A stretch of 64,000 bases of DNA from Cyanobium sp. N.Huapi 1H5 (GTDB taxonomy: Bacteria; Cyanobacteriota; Cyanobacteriia; PCC-6307; Cyanobiaceae): NCBI RefSeq assembly GCF_024345535.1, contig NZ_JAGQBH010000003.1, positions 1 to 64,000 of the forward strand, given 5' to 3'. Within the stretch, counting starts at the first letter, position 1, and the number at the start of each line of letters is the position of its first letter. The notes beneath the pieces were generated by a model. It worked only from the letters and a program-made list of their open reading frames with translations, was not told the origin of the DNA and made no database searches. Made by a program: the position numbers and the translations under genes. Below, in pieces: positions 1-9,058 of this stretch.

Positions 1-508
1 CGGCGCGTCGCCTCCCGGCGACTCAGAAAACTTACAACACCGTCGGCTCGCGCCTCTCGATCCCGTAAGTCTGCTCCCCGCTCGAGCTCTCGCTCTCTGG
101 GGCGCAGTCCAAAATCATATCACGTGGGTTGGGGGAGTACGGGGGCCTTCTGGCCAACGGCCCCTGGTCTCCCCAGCCCCAGACCAGCGTGAGCTCGGAA
201 CAGCTTCCTCGGATCCAGGTGGGCCCCAACAGCTGCCGAGGAGCGCACGACGGGCCGCTGGGCTGGCCAACTGGAGGCTGGGTGGCCGTAGCCAGCCACA
301 GGGAGCGCCTGGTCGTTGGCACGGACAGCTCCCGTGCGTGCGCTGCTGCGATCGGAACCGTGCAGGACCCGGCAGCTCAATGAGGCTCCCTTCCGGTAGC
401 GGCGTGCGAAGGGCTTCTGGGCGCTGCCAAGGCCCTGCGGAGCGGCCCTGACGCCTCAGGCGCATGGGGACCGGGCGTCCGCCCCAAGGGGCTCAGGCCC
501 ATGGGCAC
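1..508. other. Stretch without a recognisable gene
   Basis: I see no convincing protein gene here. Open frames exist on both strands, but their translations are rich in Arg, Pro, Gly and Ser and resemble no family I know, as expected for high-GC non-coding DNA. A short perfect hairpin (GTCGCC, loop TCCC, GGCGAC) lies at 7-22 without a T-tract. I looked for a tRNA or tmRNA shape around 30-120 and found none. The stretch lies beyond the petBD terminator, so it could hold the end of a neighbouring transcription unit or decayed sequence. Confidence 0.5.
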
Positions 509-534
509 AAAAAAAGCCGCGATGACTCGCGGCT
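509..534 (-). terminator. Rho-independent terminator of petBD
   Basis: On the minus strand AGCCGCGA, loop GTCA, TCGCGGCT is followed directly by a run of T (A509-A515 on plus). It lies 37 bp beyond the petD stop and is the expected end of the petB-petD transcript. Confidence 0.85.
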
Positions 535-571
535 TGCAGGGTATGGGTGTTGGCGGAAGCCGGTCGACGAC

Positions 572-1054
572 TCAGAACAGACCCAGGGTGAGGGACTTGT
601 CGATGGGCAGGCAGGCGCCGATGCCGAGGTAGATGGTGAACACGGTGCCGAAGAGGAAGGCGCCCATGGCCACGGGGCGGCGGAACGGGTTCTGGAACTT
701 GTTGAAGCTCTCGATGAAGGGGATCAACATCAGACCCAGGGGGACCATCGTCTGCAGGGTGATGCCCAGCAGCTTGTTGGGGACGACCCTGAGGATCTGG
801 AACACCGGGTAGAGGTACCACTCGGGGAGGATCTCCAGCGGGGTGGCGAAGGGATCGGCCCGATCACCCAGCATCGCCGGATCCATGACGGCCAGGCCGA
901 CGAGGCAGGCGATCGTCCCGAGGATCACCACCGGGAAGATGTAGAGGAGGTCGTTGGGCCAGGCCGGCTCACCGTAGTAGTTGTGCCCCATGCCCTTGGC
1001 CAGCTTGGCCCGCAGCTTGGGATCGGTGAGGTCAGGCTTCTTGAGGATGTGCAT
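572..1054 (-). CDS. petD: Cytochrome b6f complex subunit IV
   Basis: PetD is the 17 kDa membrane subunit of the cytochrome b6f complex, which passes electrons from plastoquinol to plastocyanin or cytochrome c6 in the thylakoid. The 160-residue product has the normal length and opens [20 protein letters not shown]. It carries the quinol-site segment [13 protein letters not shown] (about residues 78-90) and three hydrophobic helices. It follows petB by 57 bp on the same strand and ends just before a hairpin terminator, so petB-petD is a two-gene operon, as usual in cyanobacteria. Confidence 0.98.
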   Translation of the reverse strand: MHILKKPDLTDPKLRAKLAKGMGHNYYGEPAWPNDLLYIFPVVILGTIACLVGLAVMDPAMLGDRADPFATPLEILPEWYLYPVFQILRVVPNKLLGITLQTMVPLGLMLIPFIESFNKFQNPFRRPVAMGAFLFGTVFTIYLGIGACLPIDKSLTLGLF

Positions 1055-1111
1055 GGTGGGAGCTCGGAGCGCTGGTGACCGGTGGGGGAAGGCTAAGGGG
1101 AAGAACGGGGT

Positions 1112-1786
1112 TCAGAGCGGGCCGGAGATGCCCTGCTTACGGATCATCAGGAAGTGGATCAGCATGAACACCGCCAGCAGCCAGGGCAGAACGAAGGTGT
1201 GGAGGCTGTAGAAGCGGGTCAGGGTGGACTGGCCGACGCTCTCACCACCGCGGAGCAGCTCGACCATGAAGTCGCCGACCACCGGGACGGCGGCGGGGAC
1301 GCCGCTGACGATCTTCACGGCCCAGTAACCGACCTGGTCCCAGGGGAGGGAGTAGCCGGTGACGCCGAACGACACGGTGATCACGGCCATGGTGACGCCG
1401 GTGACCCAGGTGAGCTCACGGGGACGCTTGAAGCCGCCGGTGAGGTACACCCGGAAGACGTGCAGGATCAGCATCAGCACCATCATGCTGGCGCTCCAGC
1501 GATGGACCGAGCGGATCAGCCAGCCGAAGCTGACGTCGGTCATGAGGTACTGGACCGAGCTGTAGGCCTCCACCACCGTGGGCTTGTAGTAGAAGGTCAT
1601 CGCGAACCCGGTCGCGAACTGGATCAGGAAGCAGACCAGGGTGATGCCGCCCAGGCAATAAAAGATATTGACGTGGGGGGGGACGTACTTGGCGGAAATA
1701 TCGTCGGCAATGGCCTGGATCTCCAGGCGCTCCTCGAACCAGTCATAGATCGGGGACGACTTGGCGCCGGTGGACGAGTTCGCCAT
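1112..1786 (-). CDS. petB: Cytochrome b6
   Basis: PetB binds the b-type haems and the extra haem c_n of the cytochrome b6f complex. The 224-residue protein contains [12 protein letters not shown]-like (here [12 protein letters not shown]) near the N-terminus, the region around [11 protein letters not shown], and paired histidines in helices 2 and 4 (for example [11 protein letters not shown] and [11 protein letters not shown]). It starts with ATG and has a slightly longer N-terminal arm ([10 protein letters not shown]) than the usual MANSPVYDW form. The start lies only about 50 bp from the divergent protease gene, so the petBD promoter must be in or near that gap. Confidence 0.98.
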   Translation of the reverse strand: MANSSTGAKSSPIYDWFEERLEIQAIADDISAKYVPPHVNIFYCLGGITLVCFLIQFATGFAMTFYYKPTVVEAYSSVQYLMTDVSFGWLIRSVHRWSASMMVLMLILHVFRVYLTGGFKRPRELTWVTGVTMAVITVSFGVTGYSLPWDQVGYWAVKIVSGVPAAVPVVGDFMVELLRGGESVGQSTLTRFYSLHTFVLPWLLAVFMLIHFLMIRKQGISGPL

Positions 1787-1836
1787 GCAGCGTGGGGCTT
1801 GGGTTGCGAGAGTCTACCGATCGTTCTGACCCCCCC

Positions 1837-3135
1837 GTGAGAGACCCGGCCCGCCGCTCCCTGCCGGCTCAATGCTTTGCAACAGGGCTGCGCACCCGGC
1901 TGGCGCCCCTTCGGCTCCTGGTGGGGACAGGGCTCTGCCTGCTCCTGTGCCTGCCGCTCGGCATGCCCGCAGCGGCGCTGGCGCTCAACGATGCCCAGCA
2001 GCTGGTGGTGGAGGCCTGGCGGCTCGTGAACCAGAGCTATGTCGATCCGGGGCAGCTGGAGGCGGTGCAGTGGCGGCGCCTGCGGCAGAAGACCCTGGAG
2101 CAGCCGATCAGCAGCTCGCTGGAGGCCTACGCGGCGATCGAGGCGATGCTGGCCCCCATCGACGACCCCTACACCCGGATGCTGCGCCCGGAGGAGTTCG
2201 CCACCCTGCGCTCCAGCACCCAGGGGCGGGTGACCGGTGTGGGACTGCAACTGGGCCGGCGGGCGGGGGACCAGCGAATCGTGGTGATCGCCCCCCTCGA
2301 CGCCTCGCCCGCCGCCGACGCCGGGATCGTTTCCGGCACCGAGATCCTGCGGGTGAACGGCACATCGGCCGAGGAGCTGGGGCTGGACGGCACCGCCGCC
2401 CGGCTGCGGGGACCCGCCGGCAGCGACGTGCTCGTGGCCCTGCGCGCGCCATCGGGACAGGAGAGCGAGGTGCTGCTCGATCGCCGCGAGGTGGATCTGC
2501 AGCCGGTCCGGAGCCACCGCCTGCTAAGCGGGGGCCACAGCCTCGGTTACCTGCGGATCACCCAGTTCAGCGAGCCGGTGCCCCAGCAGGTGCGGGCCGC
2601 CCTGGCCGCCCTGAGCGCCCCCGGGGGCAGCGGGCCGATCGAGGGGCTGATCCTGGATCTGCGCAACAACTCCGGGGGCCTGGTGGCAGCAGGGCTGGCG
2701 GTGGCCGATGGGCTGCTGGACGGGGACCCGATCGTGGAGACCCAGGACCGGGGCGGCATCGCTGACCGGCAGCAGGCGGCTCCCGGCCAGCTGTATGGCG
2801 GCCCCATGCTCACCCTGGTGAACGCCGGCACGGCCAGCGCCAGCGAGATCCTGGCCGGGGCCCTGCAGGACAGCGGCCGCTCGCGCCTGGCCGGCAGCCG
2901 CACCTTCGGCAAGGGGCTGATCCAGACCCTGATCAACCTGAGTGACGGCAGCGGCCTGGCGGTGACCGTGGCCCGCTACCTCACCCCCAGCGGTCGCGAC
3001 ATCCAGAACCAGGGCATCGAACCGGACGTGCGGCTGCCCCAGCCGGAGCCGCTGGAGCCCGATGGGGAAGGGGACAGCTGGCTGCAGGACGCGGCCGGGC
3101 TGCTGGTCGCCGGTCTGTCGGCCCCGGTCCCATGA
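1837..3135 (+). CDS. ctpA: Carboxyl-terminal processing protease (CtpA family)
   Basis: S41-family periplasmic/lumenal serine protease; CtpA relatives in cyanobacteria trim the C-terminus of photosystem II protein D1. A signal segment (LLVGTGLCLLLCLPLGMPAA) precedes the mature protein. A PDZ domain follows (around GVGLQLGRRAG), then the catalytic region with Ser in NAGTASASEILAG and Lys in GSRTFGKGLIQT. The frame stays open up to 1792, but that start would almost touch petB; GTG at 1837 is chosen and remains uncertain. Which of the CtpA/B/C paralogues this is cannot be told from sequence alone. Its stop overlaps the next start by 4 bp. Confidence 0.9.
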   Translation: MRDPARRSLPAQCFATGLRTRLAPLRLLVGTGLCLLLCLPLGMPAAALALNDAQQLVVEAWRLVNQSYVDPGQLEAVQWRRLRQKTLEQPISSSLEAYAAIEAMLAPIDDPYTRMLRPEEFATLRSSTQGRVTGVGLQLGRRAGDQRIVVIAPLDASPAADAGIVSGTEILRVNGTSAEELGLDGTAARLRGPAGSDVLVALRAPSGQESEVLLDRREVDLQPVRSHRLLSGGHSLGYLRITQFSEPVPQQVRAALAALSAPGGSGPIEGLILDLRNNSGGLVAAGLAVADGLLDGDPIVETQDRGGIADRQQAAPGQLYGGPMLTLVNAGTASASEILAGALQDSGRSRLAGSRTFGKGLIQTLINLSDGSGLAVTVARYLTPSGRDIQNQGIEPDVRLPQPEPLEPDGEGDSWLQDAAGLLVAGLSAPVP

Positions 3136-4406
3136 GCCAGCGCACCTACCACGATCCGCTCCATGGGGCGATCCGGCTGGATCGCCAGGATCCGGCCGAG
3201 GCCCTGGCGATCGACCTGATCGACACCGCCCCCTTCCAGCGGCTGCGGCGCATCCGCCAGCTGGGGCCCGCCTACCTCACCTTCCACGGGGCCGAATCCA
3301 GCCGCTTCACCCATTCCCTCGGGGTGCTGGCGGTGGCGCGGCTGGCCCTGCAGCAGCTGGAGCGGCTCGACCCCTCCCTGTCCCGGCACCGGGACGTGCT
3401 CTATGCCGCCGCCCTGCTGCACGACGTGGGCCACGGGCCCCTCAGCCACTCCGGCGAGGAGATGTTCGGCCTGCGGCACGAGACCTGGTCGGGCCGGCTG
3501 ATCCGCGACCATCCCGCCCTGCGGGACCGCCTCAATGACGGCGCCCCGGGCCGGGCCGCCCTGGTGGCCGATCTGCTGGAGCACGGCCGCCACCCGAGCC
3601 GGGCGATCAAGGCGCTGGTGAGCAGCCAGTTGGACTGCGACCGGCTCGACTACCTGCTGCGCGACAGCTACAGCACCGGCACCCGCTACGGCCAGCTGGA
3701 TCTGGAGCGGATCCTCGCCAGCCTCACCCTGGCGCCCGACGGGGATCTGGCCCTCCACCCCCGCGGCCTGATGGCGGTGGAGCACTACCTGGTGGTGCGT
3801 CATCTGATGTACCGGAGCGTCTATAACCACCGGCTCAACATCGTCTGCAACTGGCTGCTCAACCGGGTGATCAGCGTTGCCCGCAGGCTCGGCCCCGATC
3901 TGGTCTGGGCGGACGCCACCATGGCCCGCTGGCTGTGGGACCGGGATCACCTCGACCTGGACAGCTACCTGGCCAACGACGACATCCGCACCGGCTACCA
4001 CCTGGTGCGCTGGCGGGAGGAGGGGCCCGAGGAGCTGGCCGATCCCTGCGGGCGGCTGCTGGAGCGGCGCCTGCCCAAGGCCACCGACGTCAGCGACCTC
4101 TCCCCGGCCAGCCGGATCGAACTGCTGGCGGTGGCACGGGGGCTGTGCGAACGGGCCGGCCTGGTGGCGGACGGCTGCTGCGCCCTGGAGCAGCGCCAGA
4201 GCCGGGGCTATCACCCCTATTCCGGGGGCCTGCGCCTCTGGGACGGCCAGCGGCTGCAGGCCCTCGAGCAGCGCTCGCCCCTGGTGGCCAGCCTCTGCCA
4301 GACGGTCGACATGGCCTGGCTGATCCATCCGGCCCGGGTCAGCGATGCGCTGCGGGAGACCCTGGCGGTGCGGCGGCAGGACGACGCCGGCCGGCGGGGC
4401 CTCTAG
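3132..4406 (+). CDS. HD-domain phosphohydrolase (dGTPase-like)
   Basis: The 424-residue protein has the HD-superfamily metal site: His near FHGAESSRFTHSLG, the His-Asp pair in LLHDVGHGPLSHSGEE, and a distal Asp in SSQLDCDRLDYLLRD. The family hydrolyses nucleotide phosphates (dNTPase-like); the substrate is unknown here. The gene overlaps the preceding protease stop by 4 bp (ATGA) and is followed by minC 25 bp downstream, so these genes are probably co-transcribed. Confidence 0.88.
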   Translation: MSQRTYHDPLHGAIRLDRQDPAEALAIDLIDTAPFQRLRRIRQLGPAYLTFHGAESSRFTHSLGVLAVARLALQQLERLDPSLSRHRDVLYAAALLHDVGHGPLSHSGEEMFGLRHETWSGRLIRDHPALRDRLNDGAPGRAALVADLLEHGRHPSRAIKALVSSQLDCDRLDYLLRDSYSTGTRYGQLDLERILASLTLAPDGDLALHPRGLMAVEHYLVVRHLMYRSVYNHRLNIVCNWLLNRVISVARRLGPDLVWADATMARWLWDRDHLDLDSYLANDDIRTGYHLVRWREEGPEELADPCGRLLERRLPKATDVSDLSPASRIELLAVARGLCERAGLVADGCCALEQRQSRGYHPYSGGLRLWDGQRLQALEQRSPLVASLCQTVDMAWLIHPARVSDALRETLAVRRQDDAGRRGL

Positions 4407-4431
4407 GTTCGCTGCACCGCAGGGCATCGTC

Positions 4432-5109
4432 GTGGCAGCCGCACTGATCCAGGCGATCGATGGCCAGCAGCCCCACCTGCTGCGGCTGCCGGCCGAGGAG
4501 GGATCCGCCAGTGCCCTCGAGGAGGTGCGCTACGCCCTCGGCAGTCGCCAGCCGCCGGCGGGCCCCGTGGTGCTGGAGGCGGGCCGCTGGCTGCTGCGGC
4601 TGCCGGACCTGCGCCAGCTGCAGGAGCTGCTGGATTCGGTGCAGCTGGAACTGGTGCGCGTCGCCAGCCGCCGGCCGGAAACCCTGGTGGCCGCCGCCGC
4701 CCTCGGCCTCGACACCGATCCGGGCCCGTCGCGGCTGGCGCCACCCGCCGCGGCCCCGGGGGCACCCGCGGCCGATCTGCTGGTCCATCGCGGCACCCTG
4801 CGCGCCGGTGACCATCTGCAGGGGGAGGCTTCGGTGCTGCTGCTGGGGGATGTGAACCCCGGCGCCCGGATCAGCGCCGCCGGCAACGTCCTGGTGTGGG
4901 GGCGGCTGCGGGGCGTCGCCCATGCCGGCGTCAGCGGAAACCGGGAGGCGCGCATCGTGGCCCTGCAGCTGCGGCCCCTGCAGCTTCGCATCGCCGATGT
5001 GGTGGCCCGGGGCCCCGAGGGTCTGCCGCCGCCGGGGCTGGCCGAGCAGGCCACGCTGGTGGAGGGGGAGATCCGGATCGATCCGGCGGCGCCCGACTTC
5101 AGCGGTTGA
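4432..5109 (+). CDS. minC: Septum site-determining protein MinC
   Basis: MinC blocks FtsZ ring assembly away from mid-cell. The C-terminal beta-helix domain is clear: HRGTLRAGDHLQGEASVLLL, then GDVNPGARISAAGNVLVWG and LRGVAHAG (roughly residues 115-165). The N-terminal domain is poorly conserved, as is usual. GTG at 4432 is chosen because it follows the HD gene stop (4406); a longer frame would overlap that gene. minD and minE lie downstream but are separated by 2.2 kb of opposite-strand genes. Confidence 0.92.
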   Translation: MAAALIQAIDGQQPHLLRLPAEEGSASALEEVRYALGSRQPPAGPVVLEAGRWLLRLPDLRQLQELLDSVQLELVRVASRRPETLVAAAALGLDTDPGPSRLAPPAAAPGAPAADLLVHRGTLRAGDHLQGEASVLLLGDVNPGARISAAGNVLVWGRLRGVAHAGVSGNREARIVALQLRPLQLRIADVVARGPEGLPPPGLAEQATLVEGEIRIDPAAPDFSG

Positions 5110-5116
5110 GAGGGGA

Positions 5117-5731
5117 TCAGCGGTTGATCAGGCCGAAGGCCCCGAGCCCGCCGGCCACCGCCATGAACCACAGCGGCGAGATCCGGGTACGCAGCATCAG
5201 CACGCACACCAGCAGGGACACCACCACCCCGGGGGCGTTGGTGTCGGCGGTCTGGAGGATCTTGACCCCCACGGCGAACAGGATGCCGAGGGTGATCGGG
5301 CCCAGGCCCCGCTCGAAGGCCACCCGCCAGGGGGACTCCCGCAGCCGGTTCCAGCTGAGGCAGGCCACCACCATCAGCAGGGTGGAGGGCAGCAGGATGG
5401 CGATCTCGGCGCCGTAGGCGCTCAGCAGGGCCCAGCCGGGCCCCTCGGGCCAGCCGGCCCCCATGCCGAGCAGCCCCACGATCATGGAGCTGGGGCCGGG
5501 GGCCGCCTCGGCCAGGGCGTAGATGTCGGCGAACTGGGCGGGCCGCAGCCAGCAGTACTGGACGACGCTGAGGTGGTGGTACTCGGCCAACAGGGTGTTG
5601 CCGCCCCCCAGGGAGAACAGCGACAGGCCAAGAAAGGTGCCCATCACCTGCAGCAGGTGGCCGAGATCGTTGAGCCGCATCGGGGCGCAGCTGGCCGCCT
5701 CGGCGGCGGCCGCCAGCAGCAGGGGCGGCAT
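5117..5731 (-). CDS. Chromate transporter, short-chain CHR protein (second half)
   Basis: A 204-residue hydrophobic protein of the CHR family. It shows the family pattern LGGGNTLLAEYHHL and AEAAPGPSSMIVGLLG, each followed by membrane segments. Short CHR proteins function in pairs as proton-driven anion (chromate/sulfate) antiporters. It starts one base inside the stop of the upstream CHR gene (TGATG), so the two are translationally coupled. An internal ATG at 5680 is the alternative start. True substrate unknown. Confidence 0.85.
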   Translation of the reverse strand: MPPLLLAAAAEAASCAPMRLNDLGHLLQVMGTFLGLSLFSLGGGNTLLAEYHHLSVVQYCWLRPAQFADIYALAEAAPGPSSMIVGLLGMGAGWPEGPGWALLSAYGAEIAILLPSTLLMVVACLSWNRLRESPWRVAFERGLGPITLGILFAVGVKILQTADTNAPGVVVSLLVCVLMLRTRISPLWFMAVAGGLGAFGLINR

Positions 5732-6321
5732 CAGCGGGGCTCTCCGGCCGGGGGCCCGGGCTGGGACCGCCGCGGCCAGTACCAGGCCATCGCCAGGGGT
5801 CCGGCCACCAGCACCAGCGGCACCAGCCGCACATGGAAGAACGTCATCAGCACGAAGGTCACCGCCGCCAGCAGCAGGGCCATCGGATCTTTCCAGTACT
5901 CGTCGAGGATCTTGAAGCCCATCGACAGGGCCATCCCCGCCGCCGCCGCCACCACCCCCGCCAGCACCCGGTCGAGGGCCGGCAGGCTGTGGAACTGGAA
6001 ATAGAGCAGCCCGATCGCCATCAGCAGGGTGAAGGGCACCAGCAGCATCCCCGCCAGGGCCGCCAGGGCCCCGGGCAGGCCGCGGAAGAAGGTGCCGACG
6101 TAAACGGCCATGTTGATCTGGTTGGGGCCGGGGAAGAGCCGGGCCACGGTGAGTCCGGTGAGGAACTCCTCGTTGCTCATCCAGCGGCGCTGCTCGACGA
6201 TGATCCGCTGGCTCCAGGCCGAGAGGCCGCCACCGAAGGCGGACAGGGCCACCATCAGCATGCCCATGAACAGCTGCCCCAGCCCGGGCGGAGCGGCCGT
6301 CGGGGCGGGGGGCTCAGTCAT
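5731..6321 (-). CDS. Chromate transporter, short-chain CHR protein (first half)
   Basis: A 196-residue membrane protein with the CHR signature SAFGGGLSAWSQRIIVEQRR and the conserved ARLFPGPNQINMAVYVG. It is the partner of the next gene; in many bacteria the two halves are fused as ChrA. ATG at 6321 overlaps the stop of the phospholipase-D-like gene by 8 bp. The frame stays open further upstream, but only inside that gene. The pair plus the PLD gene form one minus-strand unit lying between minC and minD. Confidence 0.87.
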   Translation of the reverse strand: MTEPPAPTAAPPGLGQLFMGMLMVALSAFGGGLSAWSQRIIVEQRRWMSNEEFLTGLTVARLFPGPNQINMAVYVGTFFRGLPGALAALAGMLLVPFTLLMAIGLLYFQFHSLPALDRVLAGVVAAAAGMALSMGFKILDEYWKDPMALLLAAVTFVLMTFFHVRLVPLVLVAGPLAMAWYWPRRSQPGPPAGEPR

Positions 6322-7312
6322 GGACGAAGTGGGGATCCGGAGGCAGTTCCCCTTCCTCGTGATACTTGGGGTCGAGGGGGTCGGGGGCGTTGTACTTGTC
6401 GGCGTTCTCCCAGTCGGTCTCGAACATCTCCCGCAGCCGCGCCACCACTTCGGGGGCATCGCTCTCGATGCCCAGTTCGCGGCGCAGATCGAAGGCACTG
6501 CGGTCGATGTTCATGGAGCCCGTCTGGGCGAAGGCCCCATCCACCAGGATCAGCTTGGCGTGCAGCTTGGGCCGCTGCTGCCTGCGCACCTTGACGCCGA
6601 AGCGCTGCATCACCCGCAGGGAGGAGAAGGTGTCGTAGATGTCCCAGTCGCTGATGCCGTGCTTGCCGCCGCACAGCACCCGCACCTTCACCCCCCGCTC
6701 CCGGGCGCTGATGATCCGCTCCAGGATCACCGCATCGACGAACTTGGGGTGCTGGATCCAGAGGGTGCGGGTGGCGGCATCGACGATGCGGGCCATCTGA
6801 CCGCGGCTGTGGGCGCTGCTCCACACCAGTCCCACCCCCAGATCGGGCTGGAAGAAGACGCGCTGCCAATCGGCCTCGAAACCGGCGGTCACCTGGGCCA
6901 CCACGGCGGGGTTGTAGGTGAGCACCCCGTAGTCGCGGGTCTCGGTGAAGTACTTGTCGGCCAGGTTGAAGGTGGCCACCAGGGCGGTGTGCCGGTCGAC
7001 CACCATCGATTTCTCGTGGGTCACCGGGAAGGCCTCACTGGTCCAGGCGGTGTCGATGCCCCAGCCCTGGAGGCGGGCGAAGGCCTCGTCGTTCCAGCGG
7101 TCGCCACCGGAAGTGTGGGGGTTGAGCATGACCCGCACCTCCACCCCCCGCTCCCGGGCCCGCCGCAGGGCCTCCTCCACCGCCACCGACTGCAGCTTGA
7201 ACTGCTTGAGCAGCAGCTGCTCGCTGGCGGTCTCGATCAGGGCGACCACCGCGTCCACACCGTCGTCGGGCATCACCAGCAGCCTCTGGGGCCGGTGGGG
7301 GGCAGTGGTCAT
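6314..7312 (-). CDS. Phospholipase D-like protein with two HKD motifs
   Basis: About 332 residues with two PLD/cardiolipin-synthase-type catalytic motifs: VTHEKSMVVDRHTALVATFN and LHAKLILVDGAFAQTGSMN. Two such motifs form one active site in this superfamily (phosphatidyltransferases, phospholipases, nucleases). No transmembrane segment or signal peptide is obvious, unlike cardiolipin synthase. The start at 7312 (MTTAPHRPQ) is preferred to one 17 codons further upstream. It is the first gene of the cassette that includes the chromate-transport pair. Substrate unknown. Confidence 0.85.
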   Translation of the reverse strand: MTTAPHRPQRLLVMPDDGVDAVVALIETASEQLLLKQFKLQSVAVEEALRRARERGVEVRVMLNPHTSGGDRWNDEAFARLQGWGIDTAWTSEAFPVTHEKSMVVDRHTALVATFNLADKYFTETRDYGVLTYNPAVVAQVTAGFEADWQRVFFQPDLGVGLVWSSAHSRGQMARIVDAATRTLWIQHPKFVDAVILERIISARERGVKVRVLCGGKHGISDWDIYDTFSSLRVMQRFGVKVRRQQRPKLHAKLILVDGAFAQTGSMNIDRSAFDLRRELGIESDAPEVVARLREMFETDWENADKYNAPDPLDPKYHEEGELPPDPHFVHD

Positions 7313-7402
7313 CGCGGCGTGGAAGGGATGGGCCTTTCTAGCGGCAGTTCGGGGCCTTGGCACAGCCGTTCCGCCCGGTGGGATTAGCCTGCGCCGACGC
7401 CC

Positions 7403-8236
7403 GTGGACGCCGTGACGTCAGCCTCCCCTCGCATCATCCTCATCTGCTCCGGCAAGGGAGGCGTCGGCAAGACGACCCTCACCGCCAACCTGGGGATCGC
7501 CCTGGCCCGGCTGGGGGAGCGCACCGTCGTCCTCGATGCCGATTTCGGCCTGCGCAATCTCGATCTGCTGCTCGGCCTGGAGAACCGGATCGTCTACACC
7601 GCCCAGGAGGTGCTGGCCGAAACGTGCCGGCTGGAGCAGGCCCTGGTGAAGCACAAGCAGGAACCGAATCTGGCCCTGCTGCCCGCCGGCAATCCCCGCA
7701 TGCTCGAGTGGCTCACCCCCGAGGACATGCAGCGCATCGTCGCCATGGTGGCGGAGCGGGCGGACTATGTGTTGATCGACTGCCCGGCCGGGATCGAGGA
7801 CGGCTTCAAGAACGCCGCCGCCGCGGCCCGCGAGGCGATCGTGATCACCACGCCGGAAGTGTCCGCCGTGCGGGATGCCGACCGGGTGATCGGCCTGCTC
7901 AACACCCGGGGGGTGGCACCGGTGCAGCTGGTGCTCAACCGGGTGCGGCCCAAGATGATGGCCAGCCAGGAGATGCTGGGCGTCGATGACGTCACCGACA
8001 TCCTGGCCCTGCCCTTGGTGGGCCTGGTGGTGGAGGACGAGCAGGTGATCGTGTCCACCAACCGGGGGGAACCGCTCACCCTCAATGGCAACGGATCTCC
8101 CGCCGCGAAGGCCTACCAGAACATCGCCCGGCGCCTGCGGGGCGAGGACGTTCCCCTGGAGGATCCCTCCAAGGCCCGCAGGGGCCTGCGCGCCCGGCTG
8201 ATGAACAAGATCCGCAAAACCACCGGTCTCTTCTGA
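7403..8236 (+). CDS. minD: Septum site-determining protein MinD
   Basis: Membrane-associated ATPase that recruits MinC and oscillates with MinE. The deviant Walker A motif [11 protein letters not shown] sits near residues 15-25, followed by [15 protein letters not shown]. The C-terminus ([13 protein letters not shown]) is the amphipathic membrane-targeting helix. GTG at 7403 is the likely start; GTG at 7412 is equally possible. It is 5 bp from minE, so the two are co-translated. Confidence 0.97.
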   Translation: MDAVTSASPRIILICSGKGGVGKTTLTANLGIALARLGERTVVLDADFGLRNLDLLLGLENRIVYTAQEVLAETCRLEQALVKHKQEPNLALLPAGNPRMLEWLTPEDMQRIVAMVAERADYVLIDCPAGIEDGFKNAAAAAREAIVITTPEVSAVRDADRVIGLLNTRGVAPVQLVLNRVRPKMMASQEMLGVDDVTDILALPLVGLVVEDEQVIVSTNRGEPLTLNGNGSPAAKAYQNIARRLRGEDVPLEDPSKARRGLRARLMNKIRKTTGLF

Positions 8237-8241
8237 GCACC

Positions 8242-8637
8242 ATGACCCTGTTCGATTTCCTCCAACGGTTGCTGGGGCGCCAGAAACCCAGTGGGACCAT
8301 GGCCAAGGAGCGGCTGCAGCTGGTGCTGGCCCACGACCGCAGCGATCTCAACCCCGAGCTGCTCGAGCAGATGCGCCGCGAGATCCTCGAGGTGGTGCAG
8401 CGGTATGTGGAGATCGACCTGGAGGAAGGGGACGTGAGCCTCGAAACCGAGGACCGGGTCACCGCCCTGGTGGCCAACCTGCCGATCAAGCGGGCCCGCC
8501 CCCTGCCGGCCCTGGTGGCGGCGGCCGCCGCCGTGGGCATGGCCCAGGCCCCCGATGCTGAACCCGCCCCGCAGGAGCTGGCCGTTCCCCTGGCCAGCGA
8601 ACCGGCCGAAGAGCCCTCCCCTGCCGATCCGGACTGA
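8242..8637 (+). CDS. minE: Cell division topological specificity factor MinE
   Basis: MinE releases MinD from the membrane and confines MinC/MinD to the poles. It shows the N-terminal membrane/MinD-binding helix ([14 protein letters not shown]), the segment [20 protein letters not shown], and the dimerisation domain [20 protein letters not shown]. The protein (131 residues) is longer than the usual 85-100 because of an Ala/Pro/Glu-rich C-terminal tail after about residue 88. Confidence 0.96.
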   Translation: MTLFDFLQRLLGRQKPSGTMAKERLQLVLAHDRSDLNPELLEQMRREILEVVQRYVEIDLEEGDVSLETEDRVTALVANLPIKRARPLPALVAAAAAVGMAQAPDAEPAPQELAVPLASEPAEEPSPADPD

Positions 8638-8698
8638 GGCGGCAAAGCCCCAGCGACGGCCGGCGGGAACGCTGCAGGCAGTGCAGCGAGGGCCGGCC

Positions 8699-8902
8699 GT
8701 GGCCGAAGCGTTCCCGGTGGCGATCACCCCGGCGGAGCAGCGTGTCCTCGACCTGCTGCTCCGGGGCGACAGCAACCGCCTCATCGCCGCCCAGCTGGTG
8801 CTGAGTCCGCGCACGGTGGAGAGCCACGTCTCCCATCTGCTGGCCAAGACCGGCTGCCGCAGCCGCACCCAGCTGCTGCTCTGGGCCCTGGCCCAGGGAT
8901 AG
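8699..8902 (+). CDS. Small LuxR-type helix-turn-helix protein
   Basis: The frame encodes a LuxR/NarL-type DNA-binding domain (ITPAEQRVLDLLLRGDSNRL then LSPRTVESHVSHLLAKTGCR) and no receiver or sensor domain. It is open back into minE; GTG at 8699 places the HTH near the N-terminus and avoids overlap, but GTG at 8681 is also possible. It directly follows minE (stop 8637) and may belong to the min transcript. Whether it regulates division genes is unknown. Confidence 0.75.
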   Translation: MAEAFPVAITPAEQRVLDLLLRGDSNRLIAAQLVLSPRTVESHVSHLLAKTGCRSRTQLLLWALAQG

Positions 8903-8925
8903 GCTGGTCCGGGTCAAGGGCCCTT

Positions 8926-8997
8926 GCCGGCTTAGCTCAGTGGTAGAGCAGCGCTTTTGTAAAGCGAAGGCCATCGGTTCAAATCCGTTAGCCGGCT
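8926..8997 (+). tRNA. tRNA-Thr (anticodon TGT)
   Basis: Cloverleaf read by eye: acceptor GCCGGCT pairs with AGCCGGC, D-arm GCTC/GAGC, anticodon loop TTTGTAA (anticodon TGT), T-loop TTCAAAT, discriminator T. CCA is not encoded. Confidence 0.95.
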
Positions 8998-9058
8998 TGC
9001 CAGGGGATGGGCGCCGCCACCGCCCTTACCATCGGCCCAGCACAGCGCACGGGAGGCC

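Noticed and set aside
1-508. Possible tRNA, tmRNA or pseudogene before petD
   Set aside because: I tried to fold 30-120 and read both strands for conserved motifs; no cloverleaf, tag frame or protein family appeared.
5117-7312. Phage or anti-phage defence island (PLD nuclease with membrane proteins)
   Set aside because: The membrane proteins are clear CHR-family transporters, and no other defence or phage gene is near.
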